DNA of 57,482 nucleotides from an uncultured Hyphomicrobiaceae bacterium (GTDB taxonomy: Bacteria > Pseudomonadota > Alphaproteobacteria > Rhizobiales > CAMYJA01): assembly GCA_947258705.1 (NCBI GenBank), contig CAMYJA010000010.1:9489-66970 (forward strand), read 5' to 3'. A program made the position numbers and the translations under genes. The notes under the pieces are model-generated. The model was not told the origin of the DNA. It worked only from the letters and a program-made list of their open reading frames with translations, and ran no database searches. Shown here piece after piece: positions 9,562-21,446 of the stretch (positions within the stretch are counted from its first letter, which is position 1; each line of letters opens with the position of its first letter).

Positions 9562-10230
9562 TTACTGAAATTTCATGCGAAGTGCAGCCCCTGCGGCCCA
9601 TGGAGCCAAAACGATAGCCGCCAGGCTAATCGCACAAAGAATCATGAATGAGGCGGTAAAGGATGACGGACCCACGATGACCGCCATGACACTGCCTACA
9701 CCAAATATCAGGATCGGAACATAAAGGGGAAGTATGATAAGCGAAAGCAATAATCCGCCACGGCCGAGCCCGAGCGTCAACGCCGCCCCGATGGCGCCGA
9801 TAAAACTCACCCCGAGCGTGCCGACCAGCATTGTCAGCACCAGAACGCCGAAAGCGTTTATATCGAGATTAAGGAGAAGACCGAGCACAGGCGCGATCAG
9901 CGCCAGCGGAACGCCGGTCGTGATCCAGTGCGCTATGGATTTCGCGGCAACGATGAGTTCCAGCGGCAGCGGTCCAATTATCATCACCTCAAGAGACCCG
10001 TCTTCAAAATCGTTCAGGAAAATCCGGTCCAGCGAAAGCAGCGCGGACAGGAGAAGGGCCACCCACAACACGCCGGGCGCAATCCGCGCCAGAAGGTTGA
10101 GGTCCGGCCCGAGCCCGAGTGGCAAGATTGCAATGACGATCAAATAAAATCCGAGCGCCGTGCCGATAGCACCGCCCTCGCGCAGCGCAAGCCGTATATC
10201 CCGGGCGACTAGGCTCTTGAATCCGCTCAC
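9562..10230 (-). CDS. ccmB: haem exporter permease subunit CcmB
   Basis: This 222-residue integral membrane protein with six hydrophobic segments is the permease partner of CcmA in the CcmAB ABC complex that releases holo-CcmE during cytochrome c maturation. The N-terminus (SLVARDIRLALREGG) and the FLNDFEDGSLEVMIIGPLPLE segment are CcmB-typical. Its start overlaps the end of ccmA by four bases, indicating translational coupling. Confidence 0.94.
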   Translation of the reverse strand: MSGFKSLVARDIRLALREGGAIGTALGFYLIVIAILPLGLGPDLNLLARIAPGVLWVALLLSALLSLDRIFLNDFEDGSLEVMIIGPLPLELIVAAKSIAHWITTGVPLALIAPVLGLLLNLDINAFGVLVLTMLVGTLGVSFIGAIGAALTLGLGRGGLLLSLIILPLYVPILIFGVGSVMAVIVGPSSFTASFMILCAISLAAIVLAPWAAGAALRMKFQ

Positions 10231-10871
10231 TGTCGGCCACCCCTACCGCCAAGCTCCAGCGTTTGCGCGTTTTCGATCCCAAGCTCCAGATGCGTCGCGG
10301 CAACCGCCATCCCGCCACCGGCGACATGGGCATTAACCGCATTGGCGAGCAATACTTGCGATTTTTTGTCGAGCGAAACCGTTGGTTCGTCAAGCAGCCA
10401 GAGAGGCCGTGCCGCGACCAGAAGCCGGGCAAGGCAAAGACGGCGTTTTTGCCCGGCGGAAAGGTAACCGGCCGGAATATCGCAAAGAGACGAAAGAGCA
10501 AAGGCGCCGAGCGCCTTTTCGATGACCGCGGCATCGCTCTCGCCGTTTTTTTCCCCGGACAGAAAACACGCCCAGAAAGCAAGGTTCTCGCGAACTGTAA
10601 ATTGCGATTTCACACCGTTGAGATGACCGACGAAATGACACGCCTCGCCAACGGTAATGTCCTCGCCCGTCTCCTCTCCCCCGTCCTCAAGACGAATTGT
10701 ACCGGAGGCCGGCTTTAAATACCCCGCAAGCATTCGCAATAGGCTGGTCTTGCCCGCCCCGTTCGGCCCAAGAAGAAGCAGGCACTCTCCGCCCTGCACG
10801 TCCAGTGAAAGGCCGGAAAAAATTTCACGCCCGCCTCGGACGCAGGTCAGGTTTTCGCTGAAAAGTCGCAT
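10227..10871 (-). CDS. ccmA: haem exporter ATP-binding protein CcmA
   Basis: This 214-residue ABC ATPase has Walker A GPNGAGKT at residues 35-42, signature LSAGQKRRLCLARLL, Walker B LWLLDEP and the D-loop SLDKKS. It powers the CcmB permease in cytochrome c maturation system I. It is the first gene of the minus-strand ccmABCDG block and is divergent from acnA. No separate promoter is obvious, so the operon promoter should lie between 10872 and about 11100. Confidence 0.94.
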   Translation of the reverse strand: MRLFSENLTCVRGGREIFSGLSLDVQGGECLLLLGPNGAGKTSLLRMLAGYLKPASGTIRLEDGGEETGEDITVGEACHFVGHLNGVKSQFTVRENLAFWACFLSGEKNGESDAAVIEKALGAFALSSLCDIPAGYLSAGQKRRLCLARLLVAARPLWLLDEPTVSLDKKSQVLLANAVNAHVAGGGMAVAATHLELGIENAQTLELGGRGGRQ

Positions 10872-11270
10872 AGTCTGGAATAAAAACTCTTGGGCGGGAA
10901 AAATTTCCCCCCGACAAATAAAGCAAATTGATTAACCGCGATTGTTCAGTCTATATAGGGTGGAACCTCTAATGAACGCTAGCGAAAAACGGACGGGTTA
11001 GCGGATTTACCTGTAACAATTATCGTCAATCCCGGCGACACGTTCTGTCTCCAGGTGACGGTTTAGGGTAAATCGACCTCCTTCATCGGCACTCCGGTGG
11101 CGCGGCACAACTCGCTGATTTTAGGTCTGACGTGTCAAAAAACCGGTTTTATCGGTCTTGAATGTCAGTACCGAAATTGGCAAATCCGGCTTGTGACCAT
11201 TCGCAGGCGGTCAGGATCGGCATTCGTGATGAAATGCCGGAACCGGAACGCCCGTCAAGGAGATGCGCTT
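10872..11270. other. divergent ccmA/acnA intergenic region
   Basis: This stretch of 399 bases separates ccmA (minus) from acnA (plus). No independent gene is supported. The acnA frame stays open upstream to 11097, but that extension is not aconitase-like. The ribosome binding site AAGGAG at about 11257-11262 serves the ATG at 11271. A TATATAGGG stretch near 10953-10961 could be part of a promoter, but no full consensus was found. Confidence 0.4.
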
Positions 11271-13967
<2,697 letters not shown>

Positions 13968-13977
13968 AGGGACAATG

Positions 13978-14886
13978 ATGAACGTTCAAAATTCATCGAA
14001 GACGTCACGCGGAAATTTTTTTGGCCCGCTCACTATTCTGCTAGCGCTCGCAATCCTGGCCGGTCACGGAAAACCTGCCCATGCCGATGACCGCCTGCCC
14101 ATTTATGACATGCATGTGCATTATAACGAGCCTGCCTGGAGAATATTCGACCCCGCCTATGTCAAGCAGCTCTTCGATGAAGCCAGGGTGACGCGAATCC
14201 TGCTGGGAAGCTGGCCGGATTTGGGCACGCAAAAACTCCTCAAGGCCCACCCGGCAATCGTTGTACCGACTTTCAATCCCTACAGGGAAGACGTCAGGGC
14301 CCACAACTGGACGAGGTATCCCGAACGTGTACTGCCATATATGCGCGAGCGTCTCATGCAAACCAATTATGCGGGAATTGGCGAGATTCACATCTATGAC
14401 GTGAACGGGGTCGACTGGAAGGTCATAGAGAAGGTCGTCGAGATCGCGCGCAAAAACAAACTCTTCCTGCATGTCCATTGCGAGGATGACGCCATAGAAA
14501 GGCTCTACGCCATCGATCCCGGGGCCGAGATATTATGGGCTCATACAGGCTTTGGCGTACCAGCCAAAAGGATTGATGCGACCATGCGCAAATTCAAGGG
14601 CCTGAAGGCAGAGCTTTCATTGCGGGCGATCAATATCATTTCTGAAGATGAAGGATCGGAGATCAGGCCAGAATGGCGCGCAATTCTCATGGCCCATCAG
14701 GACCGTCTGATGATCGGCACCGATACCTATCTGAATTTCAGCTGGGCTGATTATGGCGAGCTGATCGCCGCCCATCGCCGCTGGCTGGACAGGCTGCCGC
14801 GTCCCGTCGCCGAGAAAATCGCCTACAAAAATGCTCAAAGTTTTATCGGCAGATGGTACCGCGCGAGATCGCCCAAAAGCCCTTAA
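13978..14886 (+). CDS. exported amidohydrolase-family protein
   Basis: The 302-residue protein starts with a signal peptide (hydrophobic about residues 15-32, cleavage near AHA-DD) followed by a TIM-barrel metal-dependent hydrolase. The first metal site is the H-x-H of YDMHVHYNEP. A second strand carries HVHCEDD, a further one WAHTGFG, and the last the aspartate of MIGTDTYLNF. The natural substrate is unknown. The start is ambiguous between ATGs at 13975 and 13978; GAAGGG fits 13978 better. It begins ten bases after the acnA stop, so the two are probably co-transcribed. A periplasmic amidohydrolase beside aconitase is unusual. Confidence 0.82.
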   Translation: MNVQNSSKTSRGNFFGPLTILLALAILAGHGKPAHADDRLPIYDMHVHYNEPAWRIFDPAYVKQLFDEARVTRILLGSWPDLGTQKLLKAHPAIVVPTFNPYREDVRAHNWTRYPERVLPYMRERLMQTNYAGIGEIHIYDVNGVDWKVIEKVVEIARKNKLFLHVHCEDDAIERLYAIDPGAEILWAHTGFGVPAKRIDATMRKFKGLKAELSLRAINIISEDEGSEIRPEWRAILMAHQDRLMIGTDTYLNFSWADYGELIAAHRRWLDRLPRPVAEKIAYKNAQSFIGRWYRARSPKSP

Positions 14887-15049
14887 GAAGGGCTGGATCT
14901 AGTCGTCATCCCGATTATGACCGGCGGCGGCTGGTATAAAGGGCGACTTCACAATAATGGGCTTTCACCCATTCGTTACTGGCAATTGAATGAGCCTTTC
15001 ACAATAATCAGCCTTTGAAATCCGCTGGATCATTTTTCACTGTGCTGTC

Positions 15050-15853
15050 ATGAGGCTCGAAAACAGTATGAAACACTCAATATCAAATCACCTGCATATC
15101 GGCTTTTCACCGATATTGGCCTTGTTTTTCATATGCTTGGGGGTAACCGCACTGAGCGGGGGCGCCGTGGCGGAGCCTCCCAAGGCGAAAACGCTTATTG
15201 AGCTCTACACCAGCCAGGGGTGTAATTCCTGTCCTCCAGCCAACAAGCTCCTCAAGAATTACGTCAACCGTGAAGATGTCATCGCCATCAGCCTGCCTGT
15301 GGATTACTGGGATTATCTCGGCTGGAAAGACACCTATGGAAAATCCCAATTCTCCAATCGGCAGCGCCGTTACGCGCGTGTCCGCAGGGATGGACAGGTC
15401 TATACGCCGCAGATCGTCGCCAATGGATTGGAACATGCGGTTGGCAGCCGGCCCCATGCCATCAATAATGCAATCCGCAAGAGCAGATCCGCCATTCAGA
15501 ATAAACAGATCCCGCTTGAATTGAAGATGAAGGACGGCACGCTCACACTGCGTTCCATGCAGAGTGATGGAGCCTCGCCCGGTGCAATCGCCACCGGAAA
15601 TCCCGGCACGATAGTGTGGCTGGCCCTGACTAAAAAAATAGCGGCAACCCAGGTGCCGCGCGGCGAAAATCGCGGCAAAACCGTCACCTATTACAATGTT
15701 GTCCGCGAGCTCAAACAGGTCGGCTCATGGACCGGCGAGCCGATGCAGATCAAATTGCCGAAAAATCATGACATGAACAGCGGCAAAACCGGCTGCGTCG
15801 TGTTCTTGCAGCTGGGTCGCGGCGGCCCGGTCATCGGCGCGGCCGAGCTCTAG
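15050..15853 (+). CDS. exported DUF1223 thioredoxin-like protein
   Basis: The 267-residue precursor has an N-terminal signal sequence (hydrophobic about 22-42, ending GAVAEPP). A DUF1223 domain follows, recognisable by LIELYTSQGCNSCPPANKLL (redox-like CNSC), the LPVDYWDYLGWKD block and YTPQIVANG. The fold is thioredoxin-like, but the biochemical role of the family is not established. The start may instead be the ATG at 15068; neither has a strong ribosome binding site. It lies close to acnA and the ccm genes, which together suggest an envelope redox setting. Confidence 0.88.
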   Translation: MRLENSMKHSISNHLHIGFSPILALFFICLGVTALSGGAVAEPPKAKTLIELYTSQGCNSCPPANKLLKNYVNREDVIAISLPVDYWDYLGWKDTYGKSQFSNRQRRYARVRRDGQVYTPQIVANGLEHAVGSRPHAINNAIRKSRSAIQNKQIPLELKMKDGTLTLRSMQSDGASPGAIATGNPGTIVWLALTKKIAATQVPRGENRGKTVTYYNVVRELKQVGSWTGEPMQIKLPKNHDMNSGKTGCVVFLQLGRGGPVIGAAEL

Positions 15854-16184
15854 AGCCTGATCGTTCGGGGGTAACTCCTTCGTGCCTGGGACGAAAGCGT
15901 GCCTCAGCCTCTTGAACAATAATCCCGGAGCCGGGTTAGGGTTAGGGGCAGGGCTGGGGCAGAGAGCGCATTCAGCGGTAAATGGTATTGGCCGTGTCTG
16001 GGGCGCAAGCCAGCGGTGCGCCGGACAAGCCGTCGATGACTTCCATCAAAATCCGTCAAATACGATCAAACGCCTTCAAGGGTCGATCAAACCCATTCGG
16101 CCCCATTGTAAACGTCGCCAAATGGCCAAATAATCATGTCAGCAATCAACGCATGGAAATTTTGGCCAGAAGCGAGTGTTAAAC
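15854..16184. other. intergenic region upstream of the macroglobulin gene
   Basis: This 331-base region has no credible coding frame; the small frames here lack ribosome binding sites and have biased composition. Its main feature is a G-tract array at 15933-15959. A weak promoter for the downstream gene must lie in it, but I could not place one. Confidence 0.4.
15933..15959 (+). repeat. telomere-like G-tract array (possible G-quadruplex)
   Basis: Five runs of three or four G occur in 27 bases, spaced TTA, TTA, CA and CT, so that two units read GGGTTA. This meets the usual pattern for an intramolecular G-quadruplex on the plus strand. It lies about 225 bases upstream of the macroglobulin start codon. 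Any regulatory effect is inference. Confidence 0.6.
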
Positions 16185-19100
16185 ATGACCTGTTCCCGTA
16201 AGATTTCGCCTTTCCTCATCGCCCTCATCATCATGCTGCCCACGGGTTTCTCTAATGCACAGGAGAAGCCCTTTTTTCATTCCGGGCTAGCTAGTGAAGC
16301 CAAACGGTATGAGCAATCGATGAAAAGGCTCTGGAATCCGGGCGATCGCACAGCATCGGTTTGGCGCCGTACCGCCGACCTGGCTTTCAAGGCAGGTAAT
16401 GTTAGACAGGCCGTCGCCGCCTTGTCCAAATCCGTCATGCGCGACAGAAGCCACAGCGCCACATGGCGAAAACTTGCAGAGGCTTTACTGTTACTTGAGC
16501 CGGCCAATTCGAACGAACGTTACAACCTGCCGACCAATGCCAGCAGCGCCGCTTATCAAGCCTATCTCCAGGCCAAAACCGGAACTGATCAGGTCGCGGC
16601 GCTGAACGTCCTTGCCCGGGCGCTCGTTCGCCGTTCCTATTGGCGCCCTGCCCTGATGGCTTATAAATCGTCACTCAAGCTGGCCGACGATCCCGCCACC
16701 CGCAAGGCCTATGAGGAGCTTCTGGCAAGCCACGGCTTCCGCATTCTCGACTACAATGTCGCCTCGGATTCCGCCACTCCGCGCCTTTGCATCAAGTTCT
16801 CCGACCCGGTGGCCAAGGGCAACGTCAATTTCGAACAGTATGTTTCCATCAACGGCAAGGATCCGGCCTCTCTTTCCACTGAGAACAACCAGATTTGCAT
16901 CGACGGCCTGAAACACGGCCAACGCTATCAGGTGGCCGTCCGCGCCGGCCTGCCGTCATCGATTGACGAGACCCTGCTCAAAACCGCGGAGCTTTCGGTC
17001 TATGTCCGCGACCGCTCCCCCTCAGTCAGGTTCACAGGCCGCAATTATGTTTTACCCAATAAAGGCCAGCAGGGTATTCCGCTTACCAGCATCAACACCA
17101 AAAAACTGAATATCGACATTTACCGTGTCGGCGACCGCGCGCTTGCAGGCTCGCTTTTACGGGGCAATATAGGGCGCAGCATGTCACGCTACGATCTCAA
17201 CGAGCTTGAAGAAAACACCGGCCAGAAAATCTGGCATGGCGACATGAAAGTGACCTCGAAACTTAACCGCGAAGTCACCAGCGCCTTTCCGGTTAGCCAG
17301 GCCGTGCCCGATCTCAAGCCCGGTGTCTATATGATGGTCGCCGAACCCGCCGACAAAACCCGGGAACAATGGAAACAGCGCGCCACCCAATGGTTCATCG
17401 TTTCCGACCTCGGCCTGACTTCTTTCACGAGCAGCGACGGCCTGCACGCCTTTGTCCGCTCCCTGGCAAGCGCGGAACCGGGCTCGAATGTCAAACTCCG
17501 CCTTATCGCCCGCAATAATGAGGTCCTGGGCGAGCTGACAAGCAATGCAATGGGATATGTCCGCTTCGATCCAGGCCTGACGCGGGGCAAGGGCGCCATG
17601 TCCCCGGCCATCCTCATGGCCGAGAGCAAATCGGGCGACTATGCCTTTCTCGATCTCACCAATTCGGCCTTCGACCTCACCGATCGCGGCGAAAAGGGCC
17701 GCACGGCACCCGGACCGCTCGATGCCTATGTCTTCACCGAGCGCGGTGTCTATAAACCCGGCGCTGATGTGCATGTGACAGCACTGCTCAGGGACCATAC
17801 CGGTAAAGCGGCGGAACGAACCCCCCTGACAATGATCATGACGCGGCCCGACGGTGTGGAACATGCCCGCCTGACGCTCACCGATGAAGGTCTGGGCGGC
17901 CGAGCGACAACCATCGCGCTCGCCAACACCGCCATGACCGGCACCTGGCGTCTTCGCATGCATGCCGACCCCAAAGCGGATCCAATCGGGGAGGCATCCT
18001 TCCTGGTCGAAGACTTCGTGCCCGAGCGCCTCGAATTGAAGCTTGACGCAAAGACGCCAAGGCTTGCGCCGGACGCCACCGGTCAGGTCAATGTCAACGG
18101 CCGTTATCTTTACGGCCCGGCAGCCGGCGACCTTGCGCTTGAAGGCGAAATCGTTATCCGGCCGAGAAAAAAGGGACCCAGGAACTTCAGCGACTATCAT
18201 GTGGGCATCGATACGGAAGAGTTCAGCCCCCTGAGAAAAAACCTGCGTGGTCTGCCCCGCACGAATTCCAGGGGTCAGGCATCGGTTCCATTGAAAATGC
18301 CGGCCATTCCCGCAACATCAAGGCTCCTAGAGGCCAACCTCACCCTGCGCCTGCGCGAGCCCGGTGGCCGCGCCATCGAACGCGCCCTGACGCTTCCCAT
18401 TGATGCGAAACGCCGGATGATCGGCATCAGGCCATTGTTCAAAAAGGGCGAATTGAGCGAAGATTCCGACGCCGGTTTTAATATTGTCATGATCGGCGAG
18501 GACGGCAGCCAGATTGCCGCCAAGGGCCTGAAATGGGAGTTGCAACGGATCGAACGCCATTATCAATGGTACAGCCGCAACGGATCGTGGAATTATGAAC
18601 CGGTCTCGTTCAGCCGCCGTGTGGCCAATGGCAAAATAGACGCACTGGCATCGGGCGCGGCAAAAATCAGCCGAAAACTCGGTTGGGGCCGTTATCGCCT
18701 GGAAGTCGCCACTGACGATCCATCGGGCCCAGTCACAAGCGTTAGCTTCAATGCCGGCTGGTGGGGTGGCGGCGAAGGCTCCGACACACCTGAAATCCTC
18801 GACATCGCGCTTGATAAAAAGGAACACAAGACCGGGGATGTAGCGCGCCTTTCAATCCAGACCAAGGGGGCGGGAAAAGCCCTTGTCGCAATCATCGGAA
18901 ACGGCCTTCAAGACATGAAGCTCATCGATGTACCGGCGGGCGGCACGGTCGTGCCCTTGAAAATAGCTCCCAAATGGGCTCCGGGTGCATATGTGACAAC
19001 GCTTTTCTATCGGCCGCTCGACATCAAGGCGAAGCGCATGCCGAGCCGCTCCATCGGCGTGAAATGGCTTGATCTCGATAGCAAACCGCGCACGGTAGGC

Positions 19101-21446
19101 ATCGAGATGAAATTGCCGGAAAAGGTTGAATCTGCATCCGGTCTTTCCATACCGATCAAGCTCTCCGGCCTCGGCGCAGACAAAGATGCACGCATTGTGG
19201 TCGCGGCCGTCGATGTCGGCATCCTCAATCTGACGCGCTACAAAACGCCCGCACCGGAAAGCTGGTTCTACGCCCAGCGTAAGATGGGGACGGAAATCCG
19301 CGATCTTTACGGTCGTCTTATCGATGGCATGAAGGCCGGATCGGCGGCCATCCGCTCTGGAGGCGATGCCGGACCCGCGGGAATGTCGATGCAGGGCAGT
19401 CCGCCCGTCGAAGCACCCCTGGCGCTGTTCTCGGGCATCGTCCCCGTCGCTTCCGACGGAACGGCGAATGTGTCTTTCGATCTGCCTGAATTCAACGGCA
19501 CGGTTCGCATCATGGCCGTCGCCTGGAGCCGAAACAAGCTTGGTCATGCCGAACACGACATCATTGTCCGCGATCCGGTTGCCATTCTTGCCAGCGGACC
19601 ACGTTTCCTGACGCTTGGAGACAAGGCGCGCCTGCGCTTCGACATCCATAATGTCGAGGGTCAGTCCGGAACCTATAAGCTCAACTTGAAACAACACGCG
19701 GCCGACGGGTCCGAAAGCGAGATACTCAATCGCGATGTTGCGCTCAAACCGGGTGAGAAGATCAATATCACGCAGTCCATCGACGCCCGGCGCACGGGAG
19801 AGGCGATCTACGCCATCCATCTCACAGGCCCGGGGAATATCGACATAACGCGCAATATAGGGCTTCATGTCAGCCCCATGGCGCCGGATATCAAGCGCAG
19901 GACAATCGCCAATCTCAAATCAGCTGGTGGAAAACTCGTCATCAGCAAGGATATTCTCGGTGATCTCATCCCCGAAAAATCCCTAGTCAGCGTCAGCGTC
20001 GGCCCGAGCGCCGGGCTCGATGTTCCCGGACTGCTTGTGGCTCTCGACCGTTATCCATACGGCTGCGCCGAACAGATCACCAGCCGCGCCTTGCCGCTTC
20101 TTTATCTCAACCAGGTTGCCGCCAATGCAGGCATAACCGGCGAAGCAGAAGCGCAAAAGCGGATAACAAAGGCGATCGCCCGTCTTTTCGAGATGCAGAA
20201 TTCAAATGGTGCATTCGGCCTCTGGGGCCCCGGCAATTCCGATCTCTGGCTAACCGCCTATGTCACCGATTTCCTGACCCGCGCCAAAGAGCAGGGCCAT
20301 GAGGTTCGAGAAGCGCCCATGCGCCATGCCCTCGATCGCTTGAGAAATTTCGTCAGCTACGCCTCCGACTTCAAAAAAGGCGGCGAAGCGATCGCATATT
20401 CGCTTTACGTGCTGGCCAGGAACGGCCGCGCGCCCATCGGCGATTTGCGCTATTATGCCGACGCGAGGATAGCCAATTTCTCAACCCCCCTCGCCAAGGC
20501 GCAAATCGGCGCGGCCCTCGCCATGTATGGCGACAAGGCCCGTGCACAAAAAGCTTTTGACGCCGCATTGGGCGAACTTGATGACGCCAGACAAAGCCAT
20601 TGGCGACGCGATTATGGCAGCGGTCTGAGAGACGGTGCGGCCACCTTGACACTGATCTCCGAAAGCGGTGTCGGTTCCTCGCGCCTGCCCGGGCTTACCG
20701 GCCTCATCGCCACCACGCGCAGTCAGAAAGGCCGTACGTCCACCCAGGAAGACGCCTGGATGCTCCTCGCGGCCCGAAGCCTCATGGAGACATCGAAAAA
20801 AGTCAGCCTGAATATCAATGGCCGGACCCATCAAGGAGCTTTTAACAAGGCTTTCACACTCGACGAACTCGAAGGCGGGCCCATCACCATCGTCAATAAT
20901 GGCGAGGGCAGCCTACAGGCCGCCATCACGGTCACGGGTGCCGCCGAAACGCCCGAACCCCCGTCAAGCCACGGTTTCCGCATCGAGCGCCAGTTCTACA
21001 CGCTAGATGGCGCCATGGTCGATTTGGCCGGCGCGGCGATCGCAAAAAACGCCATAAAGCAAAATGACCGCTTCGTCGTTGTTCTCAAGGTCGACCAACT
21101 CGAAGCAAAGGGTGGCCGTGTCCTGCTTGTCGACCGTCTGCCAGCGGGTCTGGAAATTGAAAATCCGCGTCTGGTTTCCGGCGCCACTCTGAGAAGCCTT
21201 TCCTGGCTAAAGACGTCCGACACCCCGCGCCATTCCGAATTCAGAAAGGACAGGTTTACCGCCGCCTTCGATCTTTATGCGCGCAGCAAGAAGAAAAAGG
21301 CGGCTCCGATCACAGTCGCTTATATGGTGCGTGCCGTAACACCGGGCGCATATAAGCACCCTCCGGCAACCATCGAAGACATGTACCGCCCGGAGCGCTA
21401 TGCCCGAAGCCGGTCGGGAGAAGTGAGGATCGATGCAGCCGACTAG
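16185..21446 (+). CDS. bacterial alpha-2-macroglobulin (YfhM-like)
   Basis: This periplasmic protease trap is thought to protect the envelope from foreign proteases. It has 1753 residues. A signal peptide (about 8-25, ending SNAQ) is followed by a helical N-terminal region, a series of macroglobulin beta domains (about 190-1200) and the thioester domain. The reactive motif is GCAEQ with Cys1294, in PYGCAEQITSRALPLLYLNQ. A bait-region-like glycine/alanine stretch (about 1050-1075) precedes the conserved domain around PLALFSGIV. The ATG at 16185 is chosen over a GTG nine bases upstream. Its stop overlaps the pbpC start by 14 bases, the classic pairing of macroglobulin with a repair peptidoglycan synthase. 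Confidence 0.94.
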   Translation: MTCSRKISPFLIALIIMLPTGFSNAQEKPFFHSGLASEAKRYEQSMKRLWNPGDRTASVWRRTADLAFKAGNVRQAVAALSKSVMRDRSHSATWRKLAEALLLLEPANSNERYNLPTNASSAAYQAYLQAKTGTDQVAALNVLARALVRRSYWRPALMAYKSSLKLADDPATRKAYEELLASHGFRILDYNVASDSATPRLCIKFSDPVAKGNVNFEQYVSINGKDPASLSTENNQICIDGLKHGQRYQVAVRAGLPSSIDETLLKTAELSVYVRDRSPSVRFTGRNYVLPNKGQQGIPLTSINTKKLNIDIYRVGDRALAGSLLRGNIGRSMSRYDLNELEENTGQKIWHGDMKVTSKLNREVTSAFPVSQAVPDLKPGVYMMVAEPADKTREQWKQRATQWFIVSDLGLTSFTSSDGLHAFVRSLASAEPGSNVKLRLIARNNEVLGELTSNAMGYVRFDPGLTRGKGAMSPAILMAESKSGDYAFLDLTNSAFDLTDRGEKGRTAPGPLDAYVFTERGVYKPGADVHVTALLRDHTGKAAERTPLTMIMTRPDGVEHARLTLTDEGLGGRATTIALANTAMTGTWRLRMHADPKADPIGEASFLVEDFVPERLELKLDAKTPRLAPDATGQVNVNGRYLYGPAAGDLALEGEIVIRPRKKGPRNFSDYHVGIDTEEFSPLRKNLRGLPRTNSRGQASVPLKMPAIPATSRLLEANLTLRLREPGGRAIERALTLPIDAKRRMIGIRPLFKKGELSEDSDAGFNIVMIGEDGSQIAAKGLKWELQRIERHYQWYSRNGSWNYEPVSFSRRVANGKIDALASGAAKISRKLGWGRYRLEVATDDPSGPVTSVSFNAGWWGGGEGSDTPEILDIALDKKEHKTGDVARLSIQTKGAGKALVAIIGNGLQDMKLIDVPAGGTVVPLKIAPKWAPGAYVTTLFYRPLDIKAKRMPSRSIGVKWLDLDSKPRTVGIEMKLPEKVESASGLSIPIKLSGLGADKDARIVVAAVDVGILNLTRYKTPAPESWFYAQRKMGTEIRDLYGRLIDGMKAGSAAIRSGGDAGPAGMSMQGSPPVEAPLALFSGIVPVASDGTANVSFDLPEFNGTVRIMAVAWSRNKLGHAEHDIIVRDPVAILASGPRFLTLGDKARLRFDIHNVEGQSGTYKLNLKQHAADGSESEILNRDVALKPGEKINITQSIDARRTGEAIYAIHLTGPGNIDITRNIGLHVSPMAPDIKRRTIANLKSAGGKLVISKDILGDLIPEKSLVSVSVGPSAGLDVPGLLVALDRYPYGCAEQITSRALPLLYLNQVAANAGITGEAEAQKRITKAIARLFEMQNSNGAFGLWGPGNSDLWLTAYVTDFLTRAKEQGHEVREAPMRHALDRLRNFVSYASDFKKGGEAIAYSLYVLARNGRAPIGDLRYYADARIANFSTPLAKAQIGAALAMYGDKARAQKAFDAALGELDDARQSHWRRDYGSGLRDGAATLTLISESGVGSSRLPGLTGLIATTRSQKGRTSTQEDAWMLLAARSLMETSKKVSLNINGRTHQGAFNKAFTLDELEGGPITIVNNGEGSLQAAITVTGAAETPEPPSSHGFRIERQFYTLDGAMVDLAGAAIAKNAIKQNDRFVVVLKVDQLEAKGGRVLLVDRLPAGLEIENPRLVSGATLRSLSWLKTSDTPRHSEFRKDRFTAAFDLYARSKKKKAAPITVAYMVRAVTPGAYKHPPATIEDMYRPERYARSRSGEVRIDAAD

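Noticed and set aside
15882-16133. 83-codon frame before the macroglobulin gene
   Set aside because: GLGLGAGLGQ-type sequence arises from the G-tract array; no ribosome binding site.
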